The position numbers and the translations under genes are program-made. The notes under the pieces were generated by a model. That model was not told where the DNA came from. It made no database searches and saw only the letters and a list, made by a program, of their open reading frames with translations. Below are positions 8,914 through 17,428 of a DNA stretch of 64,000 nt, one piece after another. How positions within the stretch are numbered: position 1 is the stretch's first letter; every line of letters starts with the position of its first letter. Source of the DNA: Paenibacillus arenilitoris (GTDB taxonomy: Bacteria > Bacillota > Bacilli > Paenibacillales > Paenibacillaceae); NCBI RefSeq assembly GCF_014705655.1, contig NZ_JACXIY010000010.1, positions 124,001 through 188,000 on the forward strand, given 5' to 3'.

Positions 8914-11619
8914 ATGGAACACACGATACGAATAACCGCATGCAAAACCGAATACGCCGTTAACCCGGTCGGCATCGATTCGCTGCGCCCCCGCCTGTTC
9001 TGGCGGCTCGAGTCGGATGAGCGCGGCGTACGGCAGACGGCCTACCAAGTTGTCGTCGCTTCCTCCCGCGAGAAGCTGGATCGGGGCGATGCCGATATGT
9101 GGGACAGCGGCAAGACCGTATCCGGCGAGTCGATCCAGATCGTCTATGCGGGATCGGCGCTTCGATCGGAAGGCGAATATTTCTGGAAGGTCCGCGTCTG
9201 GGATAGCCGGGACGAAGTATCGCCGTGGAGCGAGACCGCCTATTGGACGATGGGCATTTTATCGCGCGGGGAGTGGCAGGCGAAATGGATCGGCAGAAGG
9301 CCGAATCCGGGACTGGCCATGCAGCCTTCTCCCTACATGCGCAAATCGTTTGCCGTCAAGCCGAACGTTCGCCGCGCCGTCGTCTACGCGACCGCGCTTG
9401 GGCTGTTCAAGCTGCGCGTAAACGGCTCAGCGGTCGGCCATCTGTTCGCTCCGGGGTGGACCGACTATGACAAGCGCGTTCAAGTGCACGCATACGACGT
9501 GACGGACCAAATAAAGCAGGGCGAGAACGCCATCGCCGTTATTCTCGGCGACGGCTGGTATGCGGGGACGGTCGGATTTCTCGGCAAGCGCGTATACGGA
9601 GAGCGTCCGTTCTTCCTCATGCAGGCAAGCATCGAATACGAGGACGGCAGCCGGGAGCTCGTTGTTTCGGACGGTTCGTGGCGCGCCGCCGAAGGGCCGA
9701 TCCGTTATTCCGACATGATCGAAGGCGAAACGTACGATGCGCGGCTAGAGCTGACGGGCTGGGACCAACCGGGCTACGACGATTCCGGCTGGGAATCGCC
9801 GGATGTCCGGTCAGGCTACAACGGCCTGCTCGTTGCGGCGGCGGAGCCGCCGATTCGCATCACCGAGACGGTGAAGCCGGTTGCCGTCCGAAAGACCGAG
9901 GCCGGGACGTACATTTTCGATATGGGACAGAACATGGTCGGCTGGACGGAGGTGACGGTGCGGGGTGAAGCCGGAACGCGGATCACCTTGAGCCATGCCG
10001 AGATGCTGAATCCGGACGGCTCGCTCTATCTGGACAATTTGAGGGCAGCGGTGCAGCAGGATCATTACGTGCTGAAGGGGGGCGGCGAGGAGCGGTACGA
10101 GCCCCACTTTACGTTCCACGGCTTTCGCTACGTCGAACTGATCGGGTACCCGGGGGAGGCCGATCTGACGACGATTGCCGGAAAAGTGATTCATTCCGAT
10201 ACGCCGGCGGCGGGCCGTCTGGAGACGAACGATCCGATGGTCAACCAGCTGTATTCGAATATCGTATGGGGGCAGCGCGGCAACTTCCTGTCCGTTCCTA
10301 CCGATTGCCCGCAGCGCGACGAGAGGCTCGGCTGGACCGGGGACGCGCAAATCTTCGCCCGAACGGCCTCTTACAATAGGGACGTATCGCGATTTTTCAC
10401 CAAATATATGAGGGATATCGCAGATGCGCAGCAGCCGTCCGGCGCTTTCACGGACGTCGCGCCCGATGCCGGATGGATCCGCCATAAGATGTGGAATACG
10501 AGGCTGAACTGGTTCGCGCCCGATAACGCGGGCTGGGGCGACGCCGGCGTCATTATTCCTTGGACGCTTTATCTGATGTACGGCGATAAGCGTATCTTGG
10601 AGGAGCATTACGATGCCATGAGTCGCTGGGTCGATTACTTGAAGGATAACGGCAGCGATCTGATCCGGCCCGATTACGCCAACTACGGCGATTGGCTGTC
10701 GATCGGCGCCGATACTCCGAACGAAGTGCTGGCCACCGCGTATTTTGCCTATAGCACGAAGCTGCTGGCGGCGATCGCCGGCGTGCTGGGCAAGACGGAG
10801 GACCACAGCCGCTATGCAGCGCTGTTCGGACAAATCGCGGAGGCGTTCCGCCGCGAATTCGTCTCGGGCGACGGGTTCGTCCGCGGCGATACGCAGACGG
10901 TGTACGTGCTGGCTCTGCAGTTCGGCTTGCTGACGGAGGAATTGAAGCCGAAGGCGACACGCCGCCTGACCGAAAATATCCGGGCGCGCGGCAATCGCCT
11001 GTCGACCGGGTTTCTCGGCGTGGGCTATCTGCTTCCGGCTCTGACGGACAGCGGCGAGCAGGACATCGCTTACGAGCTGCTTACGCAGGAAGCGTTCCCG
11101 TCCTGGATGTATTCCATCAAGCACGGCGCTACGACGATCTGGGAGAGGTGGGACGGCTGGACGGAGGAGAATGGCTTCCAGACGCCTTCGATGAATTCCT
11201 TCAACCACTATTCGCTCGGATCGGTAGGAGAATGGATGTTCCGCTATATGGCCGGAATCGAGGCCGATCCGGCGGAGCCCGGCTTCCGCCACGCGATTAT
11301 CCGTCCGAGACCCGGCGGTCGTCTGAACCGGGTGAAGGCCGGATACGAATCGCTTTACGGTACGATTTCCGTCGAATGGAGTCTGGAAGCCGGCAGCCGT
11401 CTGACGCTTGAAGTCGAGGTGCCCGCGAACGCGGGCGCGACGGTGCACGTTCCGGGAGCAAATGTAGAGCCGGACGGCGAGGATGCGGGACTCTCCGCTG
11501 CAGGCTGTACGTTGTTAACGCAGGAGAAGCAAGCTTCCGTCTACCGTATCGGCTCGGGCAAATACCGGTTTACAAGCTCGCTCGCATATATGAAGAAGGA
11601 AGCGGAGGTACAACAATGA
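8914..11619 (+). CDS. Alpha-L-rhamnosidase, GH78
   Basis: 901 aa. Domain order: fibronectin-like N-terminus (~1-110), rhamnosidase N domain (~125-300, with ATALGLFKLRVNG and GDGWYAGTVG), beta-sandwich, alpha/alpha-barrel catalytic domain (~440-790) and a C-terminal beta domain. The family's general acid lies in CPQRDERLGW (Glu470); the second conserved glutamate is in TTIWERWDGW (Glu744). Start ATG 8914 is preferred over 8905, which lies directly on the AGGAAGGAGG site. Releases terminal L-rhamnose, probably from imported rhamnogalacturonan oligomers, since there is no signal peptide. Its stop overlaps the next start (ATGA), implying translational coupling. Intact paralogue of the wreck at 1504. 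Confidence 0.95.
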   Translation: MEHTIRITACKTEYAVNPVGIDSLRPRLFWRLESDERGVRQTAYQVVVASSREKLDRGDADMWDSGKTVSGESIQIVYAGSALRSEGEYFWKVRVWDSRDEVSPWSETAYWTMGILSRGEWQAKWIGRRPNPGLAMQPSPYMRKSFAVKPNVRRAVVYATALGLFKLRVNGSAVGHLFAPGWTDYDKRVQVHAYDVTDQIKQGENAIAVILGDGWYAGTVGFLGKRVYGERPFFLMQASIEYEDGSRELVVSDGSWRAAEGPIRYSDMIEGETYDARLELTGWDQPGYDDSGWESPDVRSGYNGLLVAAAEPPIRITETVKPVAVRKTEAGTYIFDMGQNMVGWTEVTVRGEAGTRITLSHAEMLNPDGSLYLDNLRAAVQQDHYVLKGGGEERYEPHFTFHGFRYVELIGYPGEADLTTIAGKVIHSDTPAAGRLETNDPMVNQLYSNIVWGQRGNFLSVPTDCPQRDERLGWTGDAQIFARTASYNRDVSRFFTKYMRDIADAQQPSGAFTDVAPDAGWIRHKMWNTRLNWFAPDNAGWGDAGVIIPWTLYLMYGDKRILEEHYDAMSRWVDYLKDNGSDLIRPDYANYGDWLSIGADTPNEVLATAYFAYSTKLLAAIAGVLGKTEDHSRYAALFGQIAEAFRREFVSGDGFVRGDTQTVYVLALQFGLLTEELKPKATRRLTENIRARGNRLSTGFLGVGYLLPALTDSGEQDIAYELLTQEAFPSWMYSIKHGATTIWERWDGWTEENGFQTPSMNSFNHYSLGSVGEWMFRYMAGIEADPAEPGFRHAIIRPRPGGRLNRVKAGYESLYGTISVEWSLEAGSRLTLEVEVPANAGATVHVPGANVEPDGEDAGLSAAGCTLLTQEKQASVYRIGSGKYRFTSSLAYMKKEAEVQQ

Positions 11620-14354
11620 GTAAAATCTGTCTGGCAATTCAGAATAACGCGTCGCCGCGGATGCTCCATGGCCTGAAGCTTCTGACGGAAGCCTTGGAGG
11701 CATGCGGCTGCAGGACGGAGGTTGCGGAAGGGGAGTGGAGCGCTCTGACTTACCGGAAGCGGCCGGAGCCGAAAATATATATCGGCAGCCGCGAGGAGTC
11801 GGATTTCATCCGTTCGCTTGAGCGCCAGGAGGTTCTTATCTATCATTCGAAGGAGCCGGGCAAGGAAGGGTTCTACATCGCCTCGCTGCCGGGCAATCTG
11901 ATCGTCGTATCGGGCGGCAACGATACCGGCGTATTGTACGGCGCTCAGGAGCTTGCGGAACGAGTGCGCCGCGCGGGGCGGGTTCCGGATTTGCTCGCGC
12001 ACGGCGAGACGCCGGAATTCGTGCTTCGCGGTCCGGTGCTCGGCCTGCAAAAGACGGAAATCGAGCCGCCCCGCCGCACGTACGAGTACCCGATAACGCC
12101 GGATCGCTTCCCTTGGTTTTACGATAAAGCGATGTGGCTCGAGTATTTGGATATGCTCTGCGCGCAGCGGAGCAATGTCGTGTACATTTGGTCGGGCCAT
12201 CCCTTCTCCTCCTTGGTGAGGCTGAAGGATTATCCGGAAGCGCTGGAAATTACGGAAGAGGAATACAAGCTGAATGTCGAGACGTTCGGCTGGCTGACGG
12301 AAGAAGCGGATAAGCGGGGAATCTGGGTCGTGCTGAATTTCTACAATATTCATATCCCGCTGCCGTTCGCGGAAAAGCACGGCCTCGAGCTTCATCAGCC
12401 GAAGCCGCTTCCGATCACCGCCGATTACACGCGCAAGGCGATAGCGGAGTTCGTGAGGTCCTACCCGAGCGTCGGCCTCATGCTATGTCTGGGAGAAGCG
12501 CTGCAGGGCGGCGTCTATGGCGCCGAATGGTTTACGGATACGATTCTGGCGGGCGTTAACGACGGGCTCCGGGACCTGGACGCGAAGGAAAGTCCGCCGA
12601 TCATCCTCCGCGCCCACGCGGTCAAGGCCGAGCCGATTATCGAGAAGGCGATTCCGCTTTACCCGAATTTGTTTACCGAGGCCAAGTACAACGGCGAGTC
12701 GCTCACGACCTGGACGCCGAGAGGCGGCTGGAAGCAAACCCATAACAACCTGAGCGGGATGCAGTCGGTTCATATCGTCAACGTCCACGTTCTCGCGAAT
12801 TTGGAGCCGTTCCGCTACGGCTCGCCCGCCTTCATTCAAAAAAGCATGCAGGCGGCGAAGCACCGGCAGAAGGCGAACGGCCTGCACCTCTACCCGCTGT
12901 TTTTCTGGGATTGGCCTTACAGCGGGGACAAAACGACGCCAAGGCTGAAGCAGGCGGAGCGCGACTGGATCTGGTATGCCGCATGGGCGCGTTATGCCTG
13001 GAACCCCGACCGCGATCCGGAGACGGAACGCCACTATTGGATCGAAGAGCTTGCTTCGCGCTTCGGGTCCCGGGAAGCGGGAGAGGCGCTGCTTGAGGCG
13101 TACGACGCCTTCGGCGAGTGCGCGCCGCGGCTTCTTCGCCGCTTCGGCATTACGGAGGGCAACCGGCAGACGCTGTCGCTCGGCATGAAGATGAGCCAGC
13201 TGACCAATCCGGACCGCTATTCGCCCTATAGGGCGCTATGGGAGGATCACGCGCCGCAGGGCGAGCGGCTGGAGCCGTATGTCCAGAGAGAGCTGGCGGG
13301 CGAGCCCCATATCGGGGAGACGCCGGTCGACGTCGTTGAATCGGCCGAGCTGTTCGCGGATCGGGCATGGACGGCGATCCGGCGCGCAAGCGCTCATATT
13401 GCCTGCAATCGTGAAGAGTTCGAACGTATCGCGAGCGATGTGGAAGCGATTCTGTACATGGTGCGCTTCTACGGAGCCAAGGTACGGGCCGCCATCCAAG
13501 TGCTCAAGTACAAGCATACGGCGGGCGGCAGCTACCTGGAATGCACGGATCTGCTGGAAGAAGCCGTACCTTACCTGCAGGAAAGCGTGGAATGGTACCG
13601 CAAGCTGACCGGGCTGACCGAGAAAACCTATCTATACGCCAACAGCATGCTGACGGCGCATCGTAAAATTCCGGTTCCCGACGGCCGGAAGTACAAGCAT
13701 TGGACGGATTGTCTTCCGGTATACGAAGAGGAGCTCGCGAGCTTTCAAGCGAGCGTGAACGACCTAAAGGCGGGCAAGCTGCCCTCGCGCGTAAGCGGTG
13801 AAGCGAAGATCGAGCCGTACCGCGAGGCCGCCTTCCGGCTGACGTCCCCCGGCATGGAGACGTATACGCTTTCGAAGGACAGCCTGCTCTTCGCCGACGG
13901 CGAAGTATACGTGCAGAGCTGCGCGGAAGAGCTCGAAGGCTTGACCGGCATCCGGTTCAGCCGCGCCGAAGCGGCGAAGGGCGGAATGACCGTCGAGTTC
14001 GAGACGGATACGCCGGTACGCCTGCTGGTCGGGTACTTTAATTCCGCCGACGACCAGTGGCTCCAAGTGCCGACGCTGGACGAGAATACGCATGCGGATG
14101 ACCGGGGCGGCTTGTCGCCGATTTTGCGCAAAGGGATCAAGACCTCCTTTTACCCTAGCGTCAACGTTCATGCGTTTCTGTACGAGGCCGGAAGCCACGC
14201 GCTGAACCTGGGCAAAGGCGCCTTCGCGGTGCTCGGCGTCATCGCGGCCGATCAGGAATTGAAGGAGCGCGACGTATCGCCGTTCAGCGAAAGCTCCCGC
14301 TCGCTCGATTGGCTATATGACAGCGAAAGAAGCAAGGGAGCGATAACGCTCTGA
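11616..14354 (+). CDS. Unassigned large glycosidase-like protein with GH20/GH67/GH84-type N domain
   Basis: 912 aa. Residues ~1-120 form an alpha/beta domain ending GGNDTGVLYGAQELAERV, the hallmark preceding the barrel in GH20, GH67, GH84 and GH115 enzymes. Residues ~150-480 look like a (beta/alpha)8 barrel (VLNFYNIHIPLPF, LMLCLGEALQGG, FTEAKYNGESLTTW, LYPLFFWDWPY). Glu294 and Glu355 are candidate acid/base residues. Then comes a long helical region and a C-terminal beta domain (~780-890). No signal peptide. It is translationally coupled to the GH78 gene (4-nt ATGA overlap). I cannot assign it to a numbered family; a uronic-acid- or hexosamine-cleaving role is possible but unproven. Confidence 0.72.
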   Translation: MSKICLAIQNNASPRMLHGLKLLTEALEACGCRTEVAEGEWSALTYRKRPEPKIYIGSREESDFIRSLERQEVLIYHSKEPGKEGFYIASLPGNLIVVSGGNDTGVLYGAQELAERVRRAGRVPDLLAHGETPEFVLRGPVLGLQKTEIEPPRRTYEYPITPDRFPWFYDKAMWLEYLDMLCAQRSNVVYIWSGHPFSSLVRLKDYPEALEITEEEYKLNVETFGWLTEEADKRGIWVVLNFYNIHIPLPFAEKHGLELHQPKPLPITADYTRKAIAEFVRSYPSVGLMLCLGEALQGGVYGAEWFTDTILAGVNDGLRDLDAKESPPIILRAHAVKAEPIIEKAIPLYPNLFTEAKYNGESLTTWTPRGGWKQTHNNLSGMQSVHIVNVHVLANLEPFRYGSPAFIQKSMQAAKHRQKANGLHLYPLFFWDWPYSGDKTTPRLKQAERDWIWYAAWARYAWNPDRDPETERHYWIEELASRFGSREAGEALLEAYDAFGECAPRLLRRFGITEGNRQTLSLGMKMSQLTNPDRYSPYRALWEDHAPQGERLEPYVQRELAGEPHIGETPVDVVESAELFADRAWTAIRRASAHIACNREEFERIASDVEAILYMVRFYGAKVRAAIQVLKYKHTAGGSYLECTDLLEEAVPYLQESVEWYRKLTGLTEKTYLYANSMLTAHRKIPVPDGRKYKHWTDCLPVYEEELASFQASVNDLKAGKLPSRVSGEAKIEPYREAAFRLTSPGMETYTLSKDSLLFADGEVYVQSCAEELEGLTGIRFSRAEAAKGGMTVEFETDTPVRLLVGYFNSADDQWLQVPTLDENTHADDRGGLSPILRKGIKTSFYPSVNVHAFLYEAGSHALNLGKGAFAVLGVIAADQELKERDVSPFSESSRSLDWLYDSERSKGAITL

Positions 14355-14389
14355 CGGAACCGGCTATGGCCATTGCATAGGCAGTTTCC

Positions 14390-14437
14390 AAGGGCTGTCT
14401 CAGAAGGACGTGATACGACCTGAGAGACAGCCCTTCG
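14390..14437 (+). terminator. Hairpin at end of hydrolase operon (weak terminator)
   Basis: AAGGGCTGTCTC pairs with GAGACAGCCCTT with a 2-nt bulge, 36 nt after the stop of the last hydrolase gene. There is no T-tract after it, so it may be a transcript-end stabiliser rather than a strong intrinsic terminator. Confidence 0.5.
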
Positions 14438-14468
14438 ACGGCGATGAGACGGCCATGGGACGGCGATG

Positions 14469-14656
14469 CTAGTTTCAAAAAATGAAACTAAATTGCTCTT
14501 TTGCTTCACTCACACCTTATTTCGTTTCAATATTTGAATTTAAACGACTCCACTCGCGCTGCATCTTTCGAAATTAACCGGCTTAGTTTCAAAATTTGAA
14601 ACTAAACCCCTGCGGATCCCCCTTCTTTCGCATTTTGTTTCAGTTTTTGAGATTAA
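14469..14656. repeat. Array of four spaced palindromes (copy A)
   Basis: Four 23-bp units of the form TTAGTTTCA-N5-TGAAACTAA start at 14469, 14521, 14583 and 14634. Unit 3 is a perfect 9+9 palindrome and unit 1 is 8+8; units 2 and 4 are degenerate. Start-to-start distances are 52, 62 and 51 bp, near 5, 6 and 5 helix turns. The intervening 29, 39 and 28 nt are not repetitive. The same arrangement recurs at 61858-62044. This array is the main content of the 491-bp gap 14357-14847, which otherwise holds only the hairpin at 14390 and no gene I can support. Confidence 0.85.
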
Positions 14657-14847
14657 AAAGGTGAGCCTAGAGGTCTGTTGGCTTTCGCTCGAAGCGAACC
14701 GTCTATTAGGGCTAGCAAACCTACTTTAGGGACAGCCTCTTTTTGCGCGCTGCCGACTTCACGTTATGGAGCGCTTGATTCGGGTGCCGGTTACCGATTA
14801 TGCTGAAACCATCGAAGCGAGACCGTGCTGCGGGAGGGGTTCCGTCT

Positions 14848-15684
14848 ATGAATTATAATATAATCGATTCCCGAAATTGCGGGAAAGCCAAATGCGAGAT
14901 TGGCTGGAACTGGCATCCCGGCCCTATGCCCGATTACGATCTATGGTGCGCCTTGCAAGGTTCCGGGGTGATGAACATTAACGGTAGGTCCTACCCGATC
15001 CGCAGAGGGGCTTGCTTCCTTGTGCATCCCGGCGATGTTCCGCTGGCGGAGCAGCATCCGGAGGACCGGCTGACCGTCATTTACATCCACTTCAAGCTGC
15101 AGCCCCGTCCCGGAAACGCGGGAGAAACGACGGACAACCGCATAGCCGAGCTTTTTCCCGAGCGCGTCGTCTATTTCAACGAAATCTATGAGCTTGAGCG
15201 TCTATTAAATCAGCTTCTCGGCGCAACCGTCCATCCCGATGACTGGAAGGACATGGAGTTTGATTCCCTCATCAAGCTGCTTCTCATCATGATGCACAGA
15301 GAGCGGAAGCAGCAGCTCGCAGCCTCCGGCCTTTCCCTGTCCATGAAGCAGCGGCAAGCGGTCAAGCTGGTGATGCAGCGCATCCGGGAGGACGGTTGGC
15401 AAGGACGTCCTTACGAGGAACTGGCTGACATGGTCGGTTTAACGCCGGGTTATTTGGCGAAGCTTTTCAAGCAATATGCGGGTCTGTCCATGAAGGAGTA
15501 CATGACGAAAGTGCGTCTGGAACGCGCAAAGCATCTGCTCGTTGAAACCTCCATGAACGTATCGCAGGTGTCCGAAGCGCTCGGTTATTCTTCCGTCTTC
15601 CTATTCAGCAAGCAATTCAAGAAATACTTCGGACTTCCTCCCTCGTCCCTCCAGCATAGCCGTATGGAAGCGAAACCGCACTAG
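14848..15684 (+). CDS. AraC-family transcriptional regulator
   Basis: 278 aa from ATG 14848, placed by GGGAGGGG at 14832-14839 (an in-frame ATG at 14800 has no site). The N-terminal cupin sensor includes IRRGACFLVHPGDVPLAEQHP. The C-terminal double helix-turn-helix (~180-275) has YEELADMVGLTPGYLAKLFKQY and VSQVSEALGYSSVFLFSKQFKKYF. Soluble. Lies downstream of palindrome array A and 158 bp upstream of the PhyH-type gene in the same direction, so it may control either that gene or the preceding hydrolase operon. Confidence 0.9.
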   Translation: MNYNIIDSRNCGKAKCEIGWNWHPGPMPDYDLWCALQGSGVMNINGRSYPIRRGACFLVHPGDVPLAEQHPEDRLTVIYIHFKLQPRPGNAGETTDNRIAELFPERVVYFNEIYELERLLNQLLGATVHPDDWKDMEFDSLIKLLLIMMHRERKQQLAASGLSLSMKQRQAVKLVMQRIREDGWQGRPYEELADMVGLTPGYLAKLFKQYAGLSMKEYMTKVRLERAKHLLVETSMNVSQVSEALGYSSVFLFSKQFKKYFGLPPSSLQHSRMEAKPH

Positions 15685-15841
15685 CGCGGGCGGCTATTGC
15701 AATCAAACTTGCCGGCTCGAGCCGGCAAGTTCGCCGGTTATGTACAAAGGATTGCGACTTCCCGCCATGTACGGCCCCGCGCTTCGGCGTTAGGATAGAG
15801 TCAGAAGCAACGGATTTCGATCTATTGACGAGGAGGACTGC

Positions 15842-16717
15842 ATGGTGGACGCGAACGACGATAAGACGTTATACGCTTACCGCAACGAGGAAGAGCTCGA
15901 GCTTGCGGGCTCGATTGCAAAAACGCTGTATCGGTACGATCAAGTGGAACAGGACCGCATCCCGACTATGCAACACTTGACGGAAGAGCATGTCAAACAG
16001 TTTTGGTCCAGAGGCTATCTTGTCGTGGAGCAAGCGCTGTCGGCAGAGGAGGTAAACCGCTCGATCGAGGCGATCATGGATATACTGTCCGGTTCCTCCA
16101 TCGGATCCAGGATTCAGTTCGTCAGACCGCAGAGCGAATTAAAAACGTTCGAGGAGGTCGAACTCGCCGCCCGCAAAATCCATGGGTTTGTCGATCACGA
16201 GCCTCGCCTTCGCGCAATTGCGCATCAGCCGGCCGTTTTGGAAGCGCTGCGCAAGCTGTTCGGAGAAGAACCGGAGGTCGCCCAAGACCAGGCGATACTC
16301 AAACCGCCGGCAGGCGGCGCAGAGAAACCGTGGCACCAGGATATGGCCTATGGGGCGCTTGCTTACGACAAAGCCGTCATCGGCATGTGGTTTGCGCTTG
16401 ACCCGGCCGAACTTGACAACGGCTGCATGCATGTCATTCCGTACTCGCACCGGGAAGGCGGCTCGCCGCACTTTGCCGTTCGGGACTGGCAGCTATGCGA
16501 CAGAGCCATTCAAGTCGAGCGCGATATCGCGATACCGCTCAAGCCGGGCGGCGTACTAATTTTCCATGGACTGCTGCATCATGGAACGCCGCCGAATTTC
16601 TCGGCCAAGCGCCGCAGATCGATTCAAGTGCATTACGCGCCCGAATCCGCCCAAAAACTGTCGCCGAAAGAATACAAGCGCATGTTCACGAACGAAATGA
16701 CCAATGCGGAGTGTTGA
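15842..16717 (+). CDS. Phytanoyl-CoA dioxygenase (PhyH) family protein
   Basis: 291 aa, Fe(II)/2-oxoglutarate-dependent oxygenase fold. The iron-binding facial triad is visible: HQD in KPWHQDMAYG, and a distal His in FHGLLHHGTPPN. The 2-oxoglutarate-binding Arg is probably in RRRSIQVHYAP. The start is ATG 15842 behind GAGGAGGA. Family members hydroxylate diverse small molecules, and the sequence does not reveal the substrate. In sugar-degrading Paenibacillaceae such genes often sit beside AraC regulators, as here. It is followed directly (5 nt) by a dispersed repeat, so it is probably monocistronic or co-transcribed only with the AraC gene. Confidence 0.85.
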   Translation: MVDANDDKTLYAYRNEEELELAGSIAKTLYRYDQVEQDRIPTMQHLTEEHVKQFWSRGYLVVEQALSAEEVNRSIEAIMDILSGSSIGSRIQFVRPQSELKTFEEVELAARKIHGFVDHEPRLRAIAHQPAVLEALRKLFGEEPEVAQDQAILKPPAGGAEKPWHQDMAYGALAYDKAVIGMWFALDPAELDNGCMHVIPYSHREGGSPHFAVRDWQLCDRAIQVERDIAIPLKPGGVLIFHGLLHHGTPPNFSAKRRRSIQVHYAPESAQKLSPKEYKRMFTNEMTNAEC

Positions 16718-16721
16718 CGAA

Positions 16722-16821
16722 ATGCGCATTCGCAGGCATTTGCTTTGCTGCACGCATGGAGCGACCTAATGCCTGCACGTTTGCAGAGTTCGGTACAAGA
16801 CGCACTGCCTGGTGGCAGATC
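16722..16821 (-). repeat. Dispersed 100-nt repeat, copy 1
   Basis: Read on the minus strand, this segment aligns without gaps to 34967-35066 (plus strand), with 79 of 100 bases identical by hand count. Best-conserved blocks are GATCTGCCA, GTGCAGGC, CCATGCGTG and the last 19 nt AATGCCTGCGAATGCGCAT. Short frames through it are broken by stops in the other copy, so it is not a gene. It begins 5 nt after the PhyH stop. The rest of the gap 16718-17150 holds a hairpin and a promoter, described separately. Confidence 0.82.
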
Positions 16822-16886
16822 ACCCGGGAAATTAGGCTCGAGACGCAACATTTGCACAAGAAGGCGGTAACAGGACGAAAATCAGA

Positions 16887-16922
16887 AATGGCGGTGCAGG
16901 GATATTCCCTGGCACCGCCATT
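16887..16922. other. Stem-loop in intergenic region
   Basis: ATGGCGGTGC-AGGGA pairs with TCCCTGGCACCGCCAT with a single bulged base: a strong stem without a following T-tract. Could be a transcript end for the PhyH gene. Confidence 0.5.
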
Positions 16923-17059
16923 GTCCTATAAGCGAACCGTCCGCCACGCAAGCCATTTGGACGAAAGGGTCAAAGGTGCTCCTTTTTCTGCCCGCAACCG
17001 TTCGATTGTGACCGATTTTTAAGCTATCGCACAATTAATGCGTCATAATTACTTTTTTA

Positions 17060-17088
17060 TTGCCATATAGTGTGTAATAAATTATAAT
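17060..17088 (+). promoter_or_regulatory. Sigma-A promoter for SR1P-like gene
   Basis: TTGCCA at 17060-17065, exactly 17 bp, then perfect TATAAT at 17083-17088, 62 nt before the start codon. One of the best housekeeping promoters in the window; it lies in an AT-rich stretch. Confidence 0.8.
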
Positions 17089-17150
17089 AATGCTACAGTA
17101 TATAGAGGGGCTGATCCAAAACAAAACTATTTTCGGGAGGCGGAGTACGG

Positions 17151-17345
17151 ATGAAATATCAAAGCGAATTGGTCGAGGTTAGCGACAAGAAGGCGCAATT
17201 GGAACTTGGTTACGTCATTTGCAAAAGCTGCGGATCACTAATCGCCACTCTACCGACAAACCGCGTAAAACGTTACTACGGCGAATGTTCCGAATGCGCT
17301 GAAGGCTGCGACAAAGATACCGAAGGAGCGAAGGAGTTTGATTAG
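17151..17345 (+). CDS. SR1P-like (GapA-binding peptide family) zinc-ribbon protein
   Basis: 64 aa. The core GYVICKSCGSLIATL...YYGECSEC follows the SR1P pattern (xxIVCxxC ... YGxCxxC): two CxxC pairs (Cys24/27, Cys46/49) plus Cys53. In Bacillus subtilis SR1P is encoded by the dual-function RNA SR1 and binds GapA, promoting RNase J activity. This protein carries about 19 extra N-terminal residues relative to the ~39-residue B. subtilis peptide. Own promoter (17060), RBS GGGAGGCGG and own terminator (17356) make a compact ~330-nt transcript, as expected for an SR1-type RNA. Whether the RNA also acts as an antisense regulator cannot be seen. Confidence 0.72.
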   Translation: MKYQSELVEVSDKKAQLELGYVICKSCGSLIATLPTNRVKRYYGECSECAEGCDKDTEGAKEFD

Positions 17346-17355
17346 TGCAGATGAA

Positions 17356-17409
17356 AAAGGCATGATTCCATAACGTTGCGTTATGATGCAATCATGCCTT
17401 TATTTTTTT
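17356..17409. terminator. Bidirectional terminator with nested stem
   Basis: Outer stem AAAGGCATGATT / AATCATGCCTTT, inner hairpin CATAACG-TTG-CGTTATG, then A and seven Ts. Serves the SR1P-like gene and, in reverse, the converging GH125 gene. Confidence 0.9.
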
Positions 17410-17428
17410 GCTTGGATGAGCTTGCAGG

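Noticed and set aside
9811-11448. Long open frame (545 codons) on the minus strand inside the GH78 gene
   Set aside because: A shadow caused by high GC and codon bias. No ribosome site, no family motif, fully inside a clear plus-strand enzyme gene.
14469-14656. Palindrome array as a CRISPR
   Set aside because: Only four degenerate repeats, unequal but reproducible spacer lengths at two loci, and no cas genes in the window.
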